Assembly (NCBI GenBank): GCA_019237095.1
Contig: JAFAHT010000313.1
Coordinates: 1-32,348 of the forward strand
Length of the DNA stretch: 32,348 nt
Direction of reading: 5' to 3'
From: Planctomycetaceae bacterium
GTDB lineage: Bacteria > Planctomycetota > Planctomycetia > Isosphaerales > Isosphaeraceae
The translations under genes and the position numbers were made by a program. Positions 10,201-18,041 of the stretch are shown piece after piece. Under the pieces are notes generated by a model. It was not told the DNA's origin, did no database searches, and worked only from the letters and a program-made list of their open reading frames with translations. Position 1 is the first letter of the stretch. Every line of letters begins with the position of its first letter.

Positions 10201-13200
10201 CTGCATGTCCAGATCGAGCATCTCCACCGGGTACCCCGTCTTCTCCGCCATGACTTGCAGCAAGATCTCGGCCACGGCTGGGGCTGGGGTTGCCGGGGCA
10301 GGAACCGGAAAGGAGGCCGAACCATTGACCGCTTCGGGCGGGAGATCGTCAGAAATGGGTGCCCGCGGAGGCGCGGAAACCGGAGCGATCCGGCTGGGCA
10401 TCACGGCCAGCGGCAGGGGTTCTTGCGGGCTGCCCTCCTGTCGGCCGCCTCGCTCGAGGACTGCCGATGTAAGCCGTTGCTGGTGCTCCAGCAGCGACTG
10501 GAACGTGTGCTGCGTCGCGGCCTGCCCCTCGAGAAACTGGCGGTGGAGCTGCGCGGTCTGCTCTGCCAGCCGCTGCAAGGCAACCAGGTTCTCCTGGGTC
10601 TGGCGGATCGCCTGGGCCAGATCGGCATGGTTCGACGGTGGAACCAACGGAATGGCCGCGCCGGGCGCCTCGGGCGCCAGGTCTGGGACCGCGGGCCGCG
10701 AACCAGAAGCCAAGGAGGATGCCCGGCCGTTGCTGTCGGAGTGATGGTCATGCTCGGGAGGATTCATGGTCCGCTCGAGAAAATCGTTTTCACCGCCGTT
10801 GTGGCTGCCCTGAGAGTTCCATACCTCCGCCGTGGGTGTCGCTATTCGGGGTTTCGGAGCAAGCGTCGACGTTCGCGCCCGCTGGGCGATCGTTGGTAGG
10901 TTCGCGACGTCATCCAGCCCACCTTCAGGCTTGCGATCGGGAATGTGGTCGCGGACACGAGCTGGCGCCGGGTGGGCGCCGCAGACCTTGACCGTCAGGT
11001 GCTTGCGGGTGGAGGCAGGCACCTGGTAGCCGTCATCCCACCGCTCCAAATCGACAGGATAGCCGAGGGCCGAGAGGTTCGCGAGGGCCAGGGCCAGGCC
11101 GGCCAGGTTGTCGCCATCATCTTCGCTCGGGGACGCATCGACCGCGATCGCTTGATGTTCCCGGCCGTCGAGGATCGATCGTACCAGTCCCGTCAACCTG
11201 GCGCCTGGGCCGACTTCGAGGAAGGTTCGGGCCTCCATCCGGTACATCGCCTCGATCTGGGCAACGAACTCGACCGGCTGGGAAAGCTGACCCGCCAGCA
11301 ATTCCCTGGCGCTCTCGGCGTCGTCGGGATAAAGCGATCCCGTGGTATTGGCAAAGACCGGCATGGTGCCGGGCTTCAGATCCACCGCGGCCAGGCTTTC
11401 CCGGAACCCCGCCTGTGCGCAGGCCACGAACCGGCTGTGGAAAGCCGCCGACACTGCAAGCGCGCTCGAATTGATGCGCTCGCCGCCGAATAGCCCGGCG
11501 GCCCGCTCGATCTCGGCGATCGGTCCGGAGAGCACATACTGCCCCGGCGCGTTTTTGTTGGCGATCACGACGTCCAGCTCGTGCTGGTGGATCAAACTTG
11601 CCACCTGATCGATCGGCGCGAACACCGCGAGCATGGCTCCCGGGTCGCCGCTGCTCGCGCAGTCGGCCATCAGGGCCCCGCGCCGCTGCGAGAGCATCGC
11701 CAGCGTCTGAGCGTCGATTCGTCCGGCCGCGCACAGCGCGGTCAGCTCGCCGAAGCTGTGCCCACCCACCAGGGCGGGACGGACGCCGAAATCCTCCAGG
11801 ATGTGCAACAACCCGAGCGAGACGGCACCGATCGCGGGTTGTGCGAACCGGGTGTCGCGCAGACTCTCGTGCTGGCGTCGACGGTCGTCCTCGCGAAAGC
11901 ACGACGGGGGATAGATCCGGTCGCTTAGCCTGCCGTCGCCGGGGCCCGCGGCGTCGTTCCAGAGACCAAGCGCGGCTTGCATCCTGGGAAACCGGCAGGC
12001 CAGTTCGCGGAACATTCCCACCGATTGCGAGCCCTGGCCGGGAAATAGCAATGCGAGCGAGCCACGCGCCGGTCCCGTACCGACCAGGATCGCGCGGGAC
12101 TCCGAAGCAACGATCCCGGTCCGGCCCGACCGCCTCGTGTCCGGCGATTCTCCGTGCCCGGCCGCGAGCGTGCTCAACCGGGCCGCGGCCTCCTCGATCA
12201 GCCGGGATGCTTCGGTACTGCCGCGCCGGGCGACCATGAGCAAACGGTAGCGGTGCTGGTGGCGAAACGCGGCCCGGCCGCGAGCCGCTTCCCGCCGCAC
12301 ATCTTGCCAGGCGACTTCGCCGGTCCACCGCGGCAAATCGGCGGCGAGCCGGCCCGGGTCGTCGTCAGAGTAAGCCAGGATCTGGATGTCGCCCCCCCAG
12401 TCGATCGCGTCCGGCTCGGGCCCGGCTTCCTCGAGCAGGCAGTGGAAATTGCTGCCCCCGAAGCCGAAGGCGCTGACCGCGGCCCGGCGGGGATGGCCGC
12501 GGCGGGGCAGCCAGGGCTTGCTCTCGGTGTTCAGATAAAAGGGAGAGTTGCCCGAGGCCAGCGGCTCGATGGGCTGGCTGACCTTGATCGTCGGCGGCAA
12601 CACCTTGTGATACAGCGCCAGCGCCGCCTTGATCAGGCCCGCGGCGCCCGCTGCCGCCTTGGTGTGCCCCACCTGCGATTTAATCGAGCCCAGGGCGCAC
12701 CAGGGCGAGCCCGAATTCGCGTTTCTGTACACCTGCTCCAGGGCCTCCAGCTCGATCGCGTCGCCCACCCGGGTCCCCGTTCCATGGGCCTCGACCAGAT
12801 CGATCGAGCCTGGTGAGACCCCCGCCAGATCGTACGCCTGGCGCAGTGCCTTGACCTGCCCGGTGGCGCTGGGCGCATAGACCGCCTGGCCCCTGCCGTC
12901 GCTCGAACTGCCCATCGACCGGATCACCGCGTAGATCCGGTCGCCGTCTCGCCGCGCGTCGTCCAGCCGCTTCAGCACCAGGATTCCCAGACCCTCGCCC
13001 AGCGCCGTCCCGTCGGCGGCGGCATCGAAGGGCCGCGCGTCTCCGGAGGGCGAAAGGGCCGGCGTCTTGCTGAAGCACATGTACATAAAAATGTCATTAA
13101 ATGTATCGAGCCCGCCGGAAAGCGCGATGTCGCAGCGGCCGGCGGCCAGCTCGAGCATGGCCAGGTTCACCGCTGCCAGTGAGCTGGCGCAGGCGGCGTC

Positions 13201-13821
13201 GACCACGCAGTTGGTGCCGCCCAGGTCCAGCCGGTTGGCGATCCGGCCGGCGGCCACGTTGCCCAGCAGGCCGGGGAACGAGTTCTCTTGCCAGCCGACG
13301 TAGGACTGGGAGATCCGGCGGACGACGTTCTCGGCCGTCGCGCCATCGACGCCCTCCGCGCGCAGGGCTCGCCGCCAGATCGGATGTCCCAGCCGGGCCC
13401 CCAGGGGAATGACGAGCTCGAGCGTCCCGGTCACGCCGAGGACCACGCTCACCCGATCTCGGCTGAAATCGCGATCGGGCCCATAACCGGCGTCGATCAG
13501 GGCTTGGCGGGCGACCAGGAGGCCCAGGAGCTGGGTCGTATCGGTTGCCTCCACGGCATGGGGAGCAATGCCGAAGTCCAGCAGAGGAAATTCGACCGGG
13601 GTCAGGAAGCCGCCCCGCCGCGCGTAGGTTCGATCGGCGGCCTTGGGATCGTCGTCCCAGTAGTCGTCGGGCCGCCAGTGAGTGGGCGGAACATCCGCGA
13701 TTGTATCCAGCCGGTTGCGGATATTGGACCAGAACCGCGCCAGGTCGTCGGCCATGGGGAACATGCAGCCCATTCCGATGATGGCCACCGGAACGGGTTG
13801 CGAGCAATCGGCCTGAGTCAA
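7204..13821 (-). CDS. pfaA: PfaA-type PUFA synthase subunit (KS-AT-ACP-ACP-KR-DH)
   Basis: No ATG lies in frame before the KS. TTG at 13821, preceded by AAAGGGA, is chosen; an in-frame TTG at 13896 would add 25 residues and overlap pfaD, but lacks a clear ribosome site. Numbering below is from 13896 (2230 aa). KS about 35-490 (Cys236 in DAACASS, His371 in HGTGT, His411). Malonyl-type AT about 612-920 (Ser714 in GHSFGE; AAFHSR near 818-822). A heptad-like helical stretch follows at 1088-1150. Two ACPs carry LGIDSIKRVEI, with phosphopantetheine serines 1241 and 1354. The KR has a structural half (about 1466-1640) and a catalytic half (about 1660-1935; GGARGI, Ser1839, Tyr1852). A PKS-type DH has HxxxGxxxxP at His1961 and DAAFQ at 2133. 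This is the classic PfaA architecture, acting iteratively with PfaC and PfaD. Two ACPs is few for this family. Confidence 0.92.
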   Translation of the reverse strand: MTQADCSQPVPVAIIGMGCMFPMADDLARFWSNIRNRLDTIADVPPTHWRPDDYWDDDPKAADRTYARRGGFLTPVEFPLLDFGIAPHAVEATDTTQLLGLLVARQALIDAGYGPDRDFSRDRVSVVLGVTGTLELVIPLGARLGHPIWRRALRAEGVDGATAENVVRRISQSYVGWQENSFPGLLGNVAAGRIANRLDLGGTNCVVDAACASSLAAVNLAMLELAAGRCDIALSGGLDTFNDIFMYMCFSKTPALSPSGDARPFDAAADGTALGEGLGILVLKRLDDARRDGDRIYAVIRSMGSSSDGRGQAVYAPSATGQVKALRQAYDLAGVSPGSIDLVEAHGTGTRVGDAIELEALEQVYRNANSGSPWCALGSIKSQVGHTKAAAGAAGLIKAALALYHKVLPPTIKVSQPIEPLASGNSPFYLNTESKPWLPRRGHPRRAAVSAFGFGGSNFHCLLEEAGPEPDAIDWGGDIQILAYSDDDPGRLAADLPRWTGEVAWQDVRREAARGRAAFRHQHRYRLLMVARRGSTEASRLIEEAAARLSTLAAGHGESPDTRRSGRTGIVASESRAILVGTGPARGSLALLFPGQGSQSVGMFRELACRFPRMQAALGLWNDAAGPGDGRLSDRIYPPSCFREDDRRRQHESLRDTRFAQPAIGAVSLGLLHILEDFGVRPALVGGHSFGELTALCAAGRIDAQTLAMLSQRRGALMADCASSGDPGAMLAVFAPIDQVASLIHQHELDVVIANKNAPGQYVLSGPIAEIERAAGLFGGERINSSALAVSAAFHSRFVACAQAGFRESLAAVDLKPGTMPVFANTTGSLYPDDAESARELLAGQLSQPVEFVAQIEAMYRMEARTFLEVGPGARLTGLVRSILDGREHQAIAVDASPSEDDGDNLAGLALALANLSALGYPVDLERWDDGYQVPASTRKHLTVKVCGAHPAPARVRDHIPDRKPEGGLDDVANLPTIAQRARTSTLAPKPRIATPTAEVWNSQGSHNGGENDFLERTMNPPEHDHHSDSNGRASSLASGSRPAVPDLAPEAPGAAIPLVPPSNHADLAQAIRQTQENLVALQRLAEQTAQLHRQFLEGQAATQHTFQSLLEHQQRLTSAVLERGGRQEGSPQEPLPLAVMPSRIAPVSAPPRAPISDDLPPEAVNGSASFPVPAPATPAPAVAEILLQVMAEKTGYPVEMLDLDMQLDDDLGIDSIKRVEILSALQDRLPEAPAVKPEHLGALRTLRQIADFLGQQPTGQETAWPRTGATVPAGRNGDLHRPAATCSASAPAVVVAEVLLQIVAEKTGYPVEMLELDMQLDDDLGIDSIKRVEILSALQDRLPEAPAVKPEHLGSLRTLRQIIDFLGHEPGLPERETQVECRSVLVEPEAAAELPLASIKGLEPLPTVAAAGEGALERLVPRAIPLAAPDRREAAAIAAGSEIWLVGDGSPLADAIRQRLIGRGHHVRLIGLEESNPPEPGEHVAGLILLAPTTGQPTAFVKNAFRLVRTAGPSLRLHGARGGSALLTVSRMDGAFGLGGLADEIDPSSGALAGLLKTARQEWPEVHCKAVDLDAAYKTLESAAERIVEEMLRRGPAEVGLTESATNQVELVALPAHPVPGARPDRRQDPLLRAGEVVVISGGARGITAEVALGLAASSRPRLVLLGRTPEPDAEPAWLAPLETDAAIRRAIRDHADQPCSPQALSEQLRLIQSQREIRRNLQRIAAAGADVTYHAIDVRNRNAVKDLLEGVCGRSGPVRGLIHGAGVLADRRIEDQTDAQFAHVFDTKVEGLLSLFDAIDPRQLQFLALFSSSTARYGRVGQAAYAAANEWLNKWAQRMARRLSACRVVAFNWGPWDGGMVTGALKPMFEREGLGLIAPADGARLLVNEIHSSGNCPVEVVVLASPRSHRSNGKMEPVFERRIDLGSLPVIRSHVIDGHAVLPMALILEWLAEGALHRHPGLVAQAVENLRLFKGVVLRDHRPSAVSIRVGKGQRRGESFVVPVEMRGVLESGREVTHARGEVIVADRHSPGERLVAEAELLPLAVDREEIYRGVLFHGPAMQAIQQVEGCDDQTIAAWVSTSPPPASWMERPFRQTWLTDPLAIDAAFQLLVLWTRKRLGSSSLPTGVGAYRQFRKAFPAEGVRVLAAVRQHSGHRAVADIEFLDSQAHPVARIESYECVIDASLNQAFRRNRLSQLEIASS
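9709..10299 (-). repeat. 339-bp direct repeat encoding the tandem ACP domains of the PfaA-type protein
   Basis: The two ACP-coding stretches (about 10048-10299 and 9709-9960) are offset by 339 bases and nearly identical at nucleotide level over the helix-2 region and its downstream flank. Both include the same run around the LGIDSIKRVEI codons. The proteins match almost residue for residue over about 75 positions, while the linker between them is unique. Tandem ACPs are normal in PUFA synthases and add capacity; nucleotide identity this high implies recent duplication or ongoing gene conversion. Confidence 0.85.
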
Positions 13822-13880
13822 GTCATTTCCCTTTCGAGCGTCACTGCGGGCAGGGGGGGGACGCGATGGTCCTTGGGACG

Positions 13881-15683
13881 TCAACGGTTCGCGCAAGGCT
13901 CACTATGGTAAGAAGTCTGCGACCGCTTCTCAATGTCACCGCAATCCAGGGGAGCCAGTCGTGGCATCCCGGGCGCCAGGGTCACTCCCTGGGCCCTGAG
14001 CATCCGGGCGCGAGTGAGCACGGCGGCTCCAAAGAGGATATTGAGCGCCACCGTCACCACCCGTCGATTCTCCGGCTGTTCGAGAAAAGAGCCCCGAACC
14101 CAGTCATTAAAAGCCGCCATCGCGGGTCCGCACCAGATCTGGTAATCCACGCTCCGCGCTGGCTCGCCCACGTTGGCCCATTGCGAAGATTGGCCGAGAT
14201 ACCAGCGGAAGACCAGTGCCATCTTGTGCTTCGGATCACGCTCCCCACGCTCGATCTGGGCGGGGTCGCGGAGCGAAAAGTAACTGCGTGTTTGCTCCCA
14301 GATCTTCTCCAGGGGCGCACGGAAGAGCGTCTTTTCCAACATGCGTCGGTCCGGTCCGGGAATCTGTCCCAGGCTGTCGTGATTGCGGTAAAGGTCATAC
14401 AACTTTGCGGCTCGCATTGCAAACATAGTACCGCGTTTCAAGACCTGAACCTTCACGCCCATCTCGAACATGTCGGCGGCCGGTGCCATGGCGATATCGG
14501 CCTGCTGGGCCTGTGCCAGCATCTGCCGGACCTGCGGGGAGGTGCCGGCCTCGACGCACGACTGGTTGACCGAACCCGTGACCAGATAAGAGGCTCCCAT
14601 CGCCAGGGCCGCCGCCGCCGACCACGGCGTCGAGATGCCGCCGGCCGCGCCCACCCGCAACGGGCGGTCGTAGGCGTGTTGTGCCTGCAAGCGGTCACGC
14701 AGGGCCAGCATCGTGGGTAAGAGGACGATCGCCGGCTGGTTGTCGGTATGGCCTCCGGAATCCGCTTCGGCCGTCAAATCCTCGGCGAGTGGAATGCGTG
14801 CTGCCCAGCCTGCCTGCTCCGGGCTGATCTCGCCCCGTTGCAACAGCTCGCGAAGTAACCGCTCGGGCGGCGGAGCCAGGAACTTGCCGGCCACCTCGAC
14901 CCGTGACACCTTGGCGATGATCCGGTTGGGAGCCACGATCTTTCCCTGCGAATCGCGGCGGATCCCCGTCACCCGGAAGCGCACCAGCGGCAGGGTCAGG
15001 TCGAGAAACGCCGACGCCTCCACCAGGCGGATGCCCCGGCGCAGATAAAGATCAACGATCGCCGCCTCGTGCGCAGATTCTTGCGGGCTATGGATCAGGT
15101 TGAAGCCGAACGGGAACCTGTCCCCGGGACCGCGGTCGATCCGGTCGATCGCGCGCTCGACGGCCTCGACCGGGAGCCCCGCCGCTCCGAAGATGCCCAG
15201 CATTCCCCGCCGGCCCATCGCCTCGACCACCTCGACCGAGCCAATGCCGTTGGCCATCGCCCCGGCCATGCAAGCAAATCGCGTCCCGTGCGCTTCGCGA
15301 AACGAAGGGTCTCCCAGTTGTTCCAGCCGACAGGCCGGAACGAAGGCGATGAGCCGCTCCAGGTCCTCAAGGGACGCTGCCGCGGGAGGGCCCATGATCA
15401 GGCCGGCAACCCCGCCCCGATCGACGACCAGGAACGGTTCGGCCACCTCGCCGATTGCGCGCTCCAGCGTCTCGTGAAACCCGTCGGTCGAGAACAACTC
15501 CACGATGCGACTCCGCATTGGAACACCGCAGCAGCGCCCGCCGCGGCAAAGGGTCAGCCGCCGTTGGGCAGACCAGCGCACTCCGGGAATGAGCAGGTAT
15601 ACCAGCCGGAACGCTCGCTGGACAGAGGCTTTCGGTCGGAAAAGGCCGCCTTGGGGCAACCGATTGACCGTGGCATGGCGCAT
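13881..15683 (-). CDS. pfaD: PfaD-type trans-acting enoyl reductase (FMN, 2-nitropropane dioxygenase fold)
   Basis: 600 aa as read from ATG 15683, which has AGG about eight bases upstream. The N-terminal 55 residues are poorly family-like, so the in-frame ATG at 15518 is an alternative start. Family marks are RFPFGFNLIHSP (189-200), ADSGGHTDN (307-315, flavin region) and RVGAAGGISTP (343-353), typical of PfaD and of FMN-dependent nitronate-monooxygenase-fold reductases. PfaD saturates selected enoyl intermediates bound to the ACPs of PfaA. The gene is first in the operon, and the PfaA-type gene follows within about 60 bases. Having the reductase gene first, then the KS-AT-ACP-KR-DH gene, then the KS-CLF-DH-DH gene is the order I know from myxobacterial pfa1-pfa2-pfa3, rather than the marine order with pfaD last. 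Confidence 0.9.
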   Translation of the reverse strand: MRHATVNRLPQGGLFRPKASVQRAFRLVYLLIPGVRWSAQRRLTLCRGGRCCGVPMRSRIVELFSTDGFHETLERAIGEVAEPFLVVDRGGVAGLIMGPPAAASLEDLERLIAFVPACRLEQLGDPSFREAHGTRFACMAGAMANGIGSVEVVEAMGRRGMLGIFGAAGLPVEAVERAIDRIDRGPGDRFPFGFNLIHSPQESAHEAAIVDLYLRRGIRLVEASAFLDLTLPLVRFRVTGIRRDSQGKIVAPNRIIAKVSRVEVAGKFLAPPPERLLRELLQRGEISPEQAGWAARIPLAEDLTAEADSGGHTDNQPAIVLLPTMLALRDRLQAQHAYDRPLRVGAAGGISTPWSAAAALAMGASYLVTGSVNQSCVEAGTSPQVRQMLAQAQQADIAMAPAADMFEMGVKVQVLKRGTMFAMRAAKLYDLYRNHDSLGQIPGPDRRMLEKTLFRAPLEKIWEQTRSYFSLRDPAQIERGERDPKHKMALVFRWYLGQSSQWANVGEPARSVDYQIWCGPAMAAFNDWVRGSFLEQPENRRVVTVALNILFGAAVLTRARMLRAQGVTLAPGMPRLAPLDCGDIEKRSQTSYHSEPCANR

Positions 15684-15752
15684 CGGACAACCTGGTTGAG
15701 TTCACGAACGAACCGCAGATAGGCCTGGGTCGTTCACTTGGCGGCGGGGGGT

Positions 15753-15902
15753 CTACCAGAGGATCGGGATGCCATAAGGGGGAAGCTTGGTGTCCCCGCT
15801 CGCCAGGGTCATACCCTCGATCTGGGACTGGGAGATCAACCTCAACTTCGGACTTCCCTCAACAATCCACAAGAACGTATGGGTGTCGAGCAGGAGCTTC
15901 AT
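15753..15902 (-). pseudogene. VapC-like PIN-domain toxin with its central part deleted
   Basis: A 49-codon frame opens with MKLLLDTHTFLWIVEG, the usual beginning of a PIN-domain VapC toxin including the first metal-binding Asp6. After about 25 residues it passes directly into GDTKLPPYGIPILW, which resembles the usual VapC C-terminus. Members of this family are about 125-135 aa, so roughly 80 central residues, including the other acidic metal ligands, are missing without a frameshift. The ATG overlaps the antitoxin stop (ATGA), the normal coupling of such pairs. The product cannot be an active PIN nuclease. It ends 69 bases before the pfaD start. Confidence 0.72.
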
Positions 15903-16135
15903 TGAGTGTACACCTTGAACTCTTCCATCGGCTCATCGAAGTCGGGGGCCATGTAGAGAATGGAACCCTTCCCCGCACCGGGGGCGGGGCGGGGTGGCCG
16001 GGCCGGCTGCTCAGCTACGAGTTTGGCCACCGGCTGCTGGTTGTCCGTGATGACGACTTCCTCGCCAGGGGCCAGCATGGCGATCACCTCCTTGAGTCTG
16101 GACTGAGCTTCCTCGACGGTGATTGTTGCCGACAT
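15899..16135 (-). CDS. Phd/YefM-type antitoxin (VapB partner of the deleted toxin)
   Basis: 78 aa from ATG 16135, chosen because GGAG lies a suitable distance upstream and the family motif begins at once. The N-terminal half (ITVEEAQSRLKEVIAMLAPGEEVVITDNQQPVAKL) is a Phd/YefM-like DNA-binding fold. The Pro-rich tail ending in MEEFKVYTQ is the part that normally wraps the toxin. Such proteins neutralise a cognate PIN toxin and repress their own operon. Here the partner is an internally deleted VapC, so the antitoxin is an orphan that may still bind its promoter. Confidence 0.75.
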   Translation of the reverse strand: MSATITVEEAQSRLKEVIAMLAPGEEVVITDNQQPVAKLVAEQPARPPRPAPGAGKGSILYMAPDFDEPMEEFKVYTQ

Positions 16136-16374
16136 GGCTGAATCTCCATCCTTCTCCTTGTGAGGACAAAACGGGGCGTCGCGTTGTTCCATTCTATCAA
16201 TGGGTACCGAGTAGGTGACGGGACTCGTCGCGAAAATCGGCGGCCGGCTCTGACCTCGCCGAGCCCGGAGAAGAGCGGAAGATCGTCCATCAACCGGAAT
16301 TCGCTCGGCGCGGTTGTTTGGGCTCGACTCATGGCCGAAGAGCGTGGTCTTCGCGGTCGCTTCGGATAAGATGG

Positions 16375-16527
16375 ATGACCGGACAGGCGATCTTTTCGAA
16401 CCGAGGATCCGATGAAAAACCCAAGCCAGACAAGACGATCGACCAGCTCTTCAAGGAGTTCTTGGCCGACCAGAAAGCCAGGCTCAGCCCGAGGACCATG
16501 ACCAAGTATAAAGGGGTGATCGTTGAC
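16375..16527 (+). pseudogene. N-terminal fragment of a recombinase/integrase-like protein
   Basis: From ATG 16375 the frame reads through PKPDKTIDQLFKEFLADQKA and then RLSPRTMTKYKGVIV, which looks like the N-terminal helical (SAM-like) part of a tyrosine-recombinase-type protein of a kind I associate with planctomycete genomes. After about 50 residues the similarity stops at DSSTEGQ and the rest is unrelated sequence leading into icd. No catalytic domain follows. The family call is from memory of similar N-termini and is moderate at best; the frame may simply be chance-preserved debris. Confidence 0.4.
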
Positions 16528-16616
16528 TCTTCCACCGAAGGGCAGGAAGATGACCGGAAGAAAGAACCTCTGAACGCATCAAAGTGGTGCTCCGAGACCA
16601 AGCAGGAGATCCATTC

Positions 16617-17915
16617 ATGGCCAGTCCGAAGCCGGAACCCCCCGCCAACGGTGCGCGGATCACGATCCAGAGCGGCAAGCTGAGCGTGCCCGACCATCCC
16701 ATCCTCCCGTTCATCGAAGGCGACGGCACGGGGCCGGATATCTGGCGCGCCAGCGTGCGCGTCCTCGACGCGGCGGTGAAGAAGGCGTATGGCGGCAAGC
16801 GCGAGATCCAGTGGATGGAAGTCTACGCCGGCGAAAAGGCGTACAAGCACTTCTCAACCTGGCTGCCGGATGAGACGGTCACGGCCTTCCGCGATTACCT
16901 GGTCGGCATCAAGGGGCCGCTGACAACGCCCATCGGCGGTGGCATCCGGTCGCTCAACGTGGCGCTGCGGCAACTGCTTGATCTCTACGTCTGCCTCCGT
17001 CCGGTCCGCTGGTTTCAAGGCGTTCCGTCACCTGTCAAGCACCCCGAACTGGTGGACATGGTCATCTTCCGGGAGAACACGGAAGATGTCTACGCCGGCA
17101 TCGAGTTCGACGCCGGCAGCGCCGACGTGAAGAAGATTGTCGCTTTCCTCAAAGACAACTTCCCCAATATCTACCAGAGGATTCGCTTCCCGGAGACCGT
17201 CGCCATCGGCATCAAACCGATCTCGCGCGAGGGTACAGAGCGGCTGGTGCGCTCGGCGATCGAGTACGCCATTACCAACCACCGCAAGAGCGTGACGCTG
17301 GTGCACAAGGGAAACATCATGAAGTTCACCGAGGGGGCCTTCCGGAACTGGGGTTATGCCCTGGCCGAGCGCGAATTCGCTAGCCAGACCACCACCTGGA
17401 ACCAGTGGGAAAAGACCAAGGCCCAGAAAGGTGAAAGCGAGGCCAACGCCGAGCAGAAGACGGCTCAGGCGACGGGGAAGGTCCTGATCAAGGACGCTAT
17501 CGCCGATATCACCCTGCAGCAGGTGCTGACGCGTCCCGCCGAGTTCGACGTGATTGCCACGCCCAACCTCAACGGCGATTATCTCTCCGACGCCCTGGCG
17601 GCCCAGGTGGGCGGCATCGGCATCGCGCCGGGCGGCAACGTCAACTACGATACAGGCCACGCCGTCTTCGAGGCGACCCACGGCACCGCGCCCAAGTACG
17701 CCAATCTCGACCAGGTCAACCCCGGCTCGGTCATCCTCTCCGGCGAGATGATGCTGCGCTACCTGGGCTGGACCGAGGCCGCTGACCTGATCATCAAGGG
17801 CATGGACGGCGCCATCGGCAACAAGATCGTCACCTACGACTTCGCCCGTCTCATGGAAGGAGCCAAGCAGGTGAAGTGCAGCGAGTTCGGCGACGCGGTG
17901 ATCGCCAGCATGTAA
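16617..17915 (+). CDS. icd: NADP-dependent isocitrate dehydrogenase
   Basis: 432 aa from ATG 16617, chosen because AGGAG lies about eight bases upstream; a longer frame starts 33 bases earlier without support. It oxidises isocitrate to 2-oxoglutarate plus CO2 in the TCA cycle (cytosol). Substrate residues are visible: Ser112, Asn114 and Arg118 in [13 protein letters not shown], then Arg128, Arg152 (FREN), Tyr159 and Lys231 ([12 protein letters not shown]). The metal-binding region [14 protein letters not shown] is present, and Lys360-Tyr361 in HGTAPKYA are the E. coli NADP-specificity residues. Ser112 corresponds to Ser113 of E. coli, the site phosphorylated by AceK, whose gene follows directly. 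A modest insertion near 264-287 is Lys/Glu/Ala-rich. Confidence 0.96.
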   Translation: MASPKPEPPANGARITIQSGKLSVPDHPILPFIEGDGTGPDIWRASVRVLDAAVKKAYGGKREIQWMEVYAGEKAYKHFSTWLPDETVTAFRDYLVGIKGPLTTPIGGGIRSLNVALRQLLDLYVCLRPVRWFQGVPSPVKHPELVDMVIFRENTEDVYAGIEFDAGSADVKKIVAFLKDNFPNIYQRIRFPETVAIGIKPISREGTERLVRSAIEYAITNHRKSVTLVHKGNIMKFTEGAFRNWGYALAEREFASQTTTWNQWEKTKAQKGESEANAEQKTAQATGKVLIKDAIADITLQQVLTRPAEFDVIATPNLNGDYLSDALAAQVGGIGIAPGGNVNYDTGHAVFEATHGTAPKYANLDQVNPGSVILSGEMMLRYLGWTEAADLIIKGMDGAIGNKIVTYDFARLMEGAKQVKCSEFGDAVIASM

Positions 17916-17952
17916 TGGCCCCGGATCAGTCGGCCCGCGGCTTAAACACAAC

Positions 17953-18014
17953 CGTAGGGTGGGAACCGGTCGTGCCGATTGTGCCGATTCCAGCAGGATG
18001 AATCCTGCCCTACG
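17953..18014. repeat. Imperfect inverted repeat (REP-like hairpin) between icd and aceK
   Basis: Bases 17953-17964 can pair with 18003-18014 in a 12-bp stem with two G-T wobbles. The loop contains a tandem 9-base repeat (GTGCCGATT at about 17973-17989). The arm pair GTAGGGTGGGA / TCCTGCCCTAC is a type I recall as dispersed in planctomycete intergenic DNA. It may act as an icd terminator or attenuator. It sits just before the chosen aceK start and makes the longer TTG-started aceK frame (17979) unlikely. Confidence 0.5.
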
Positions 18015-18041
18015 AGGACCGCATTGCGGGGGACATGCCAC

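Noticed and set aside
1755-13896. Modular type I polyketide or enediyne cluster
   Set aside because: The CLF domain, two FabA-like DH pairs, tandem ACPs with LGIDSIKRVEI and the PfaD partner are specific for PUFA-type synthases; no module repetition or thioesterase is present.
16484-16850. Minus-strand frames opposite the recombinase fragment and icd start
   Set aside because: They overlap the icd N-terminus antisense and show no conserved motif.
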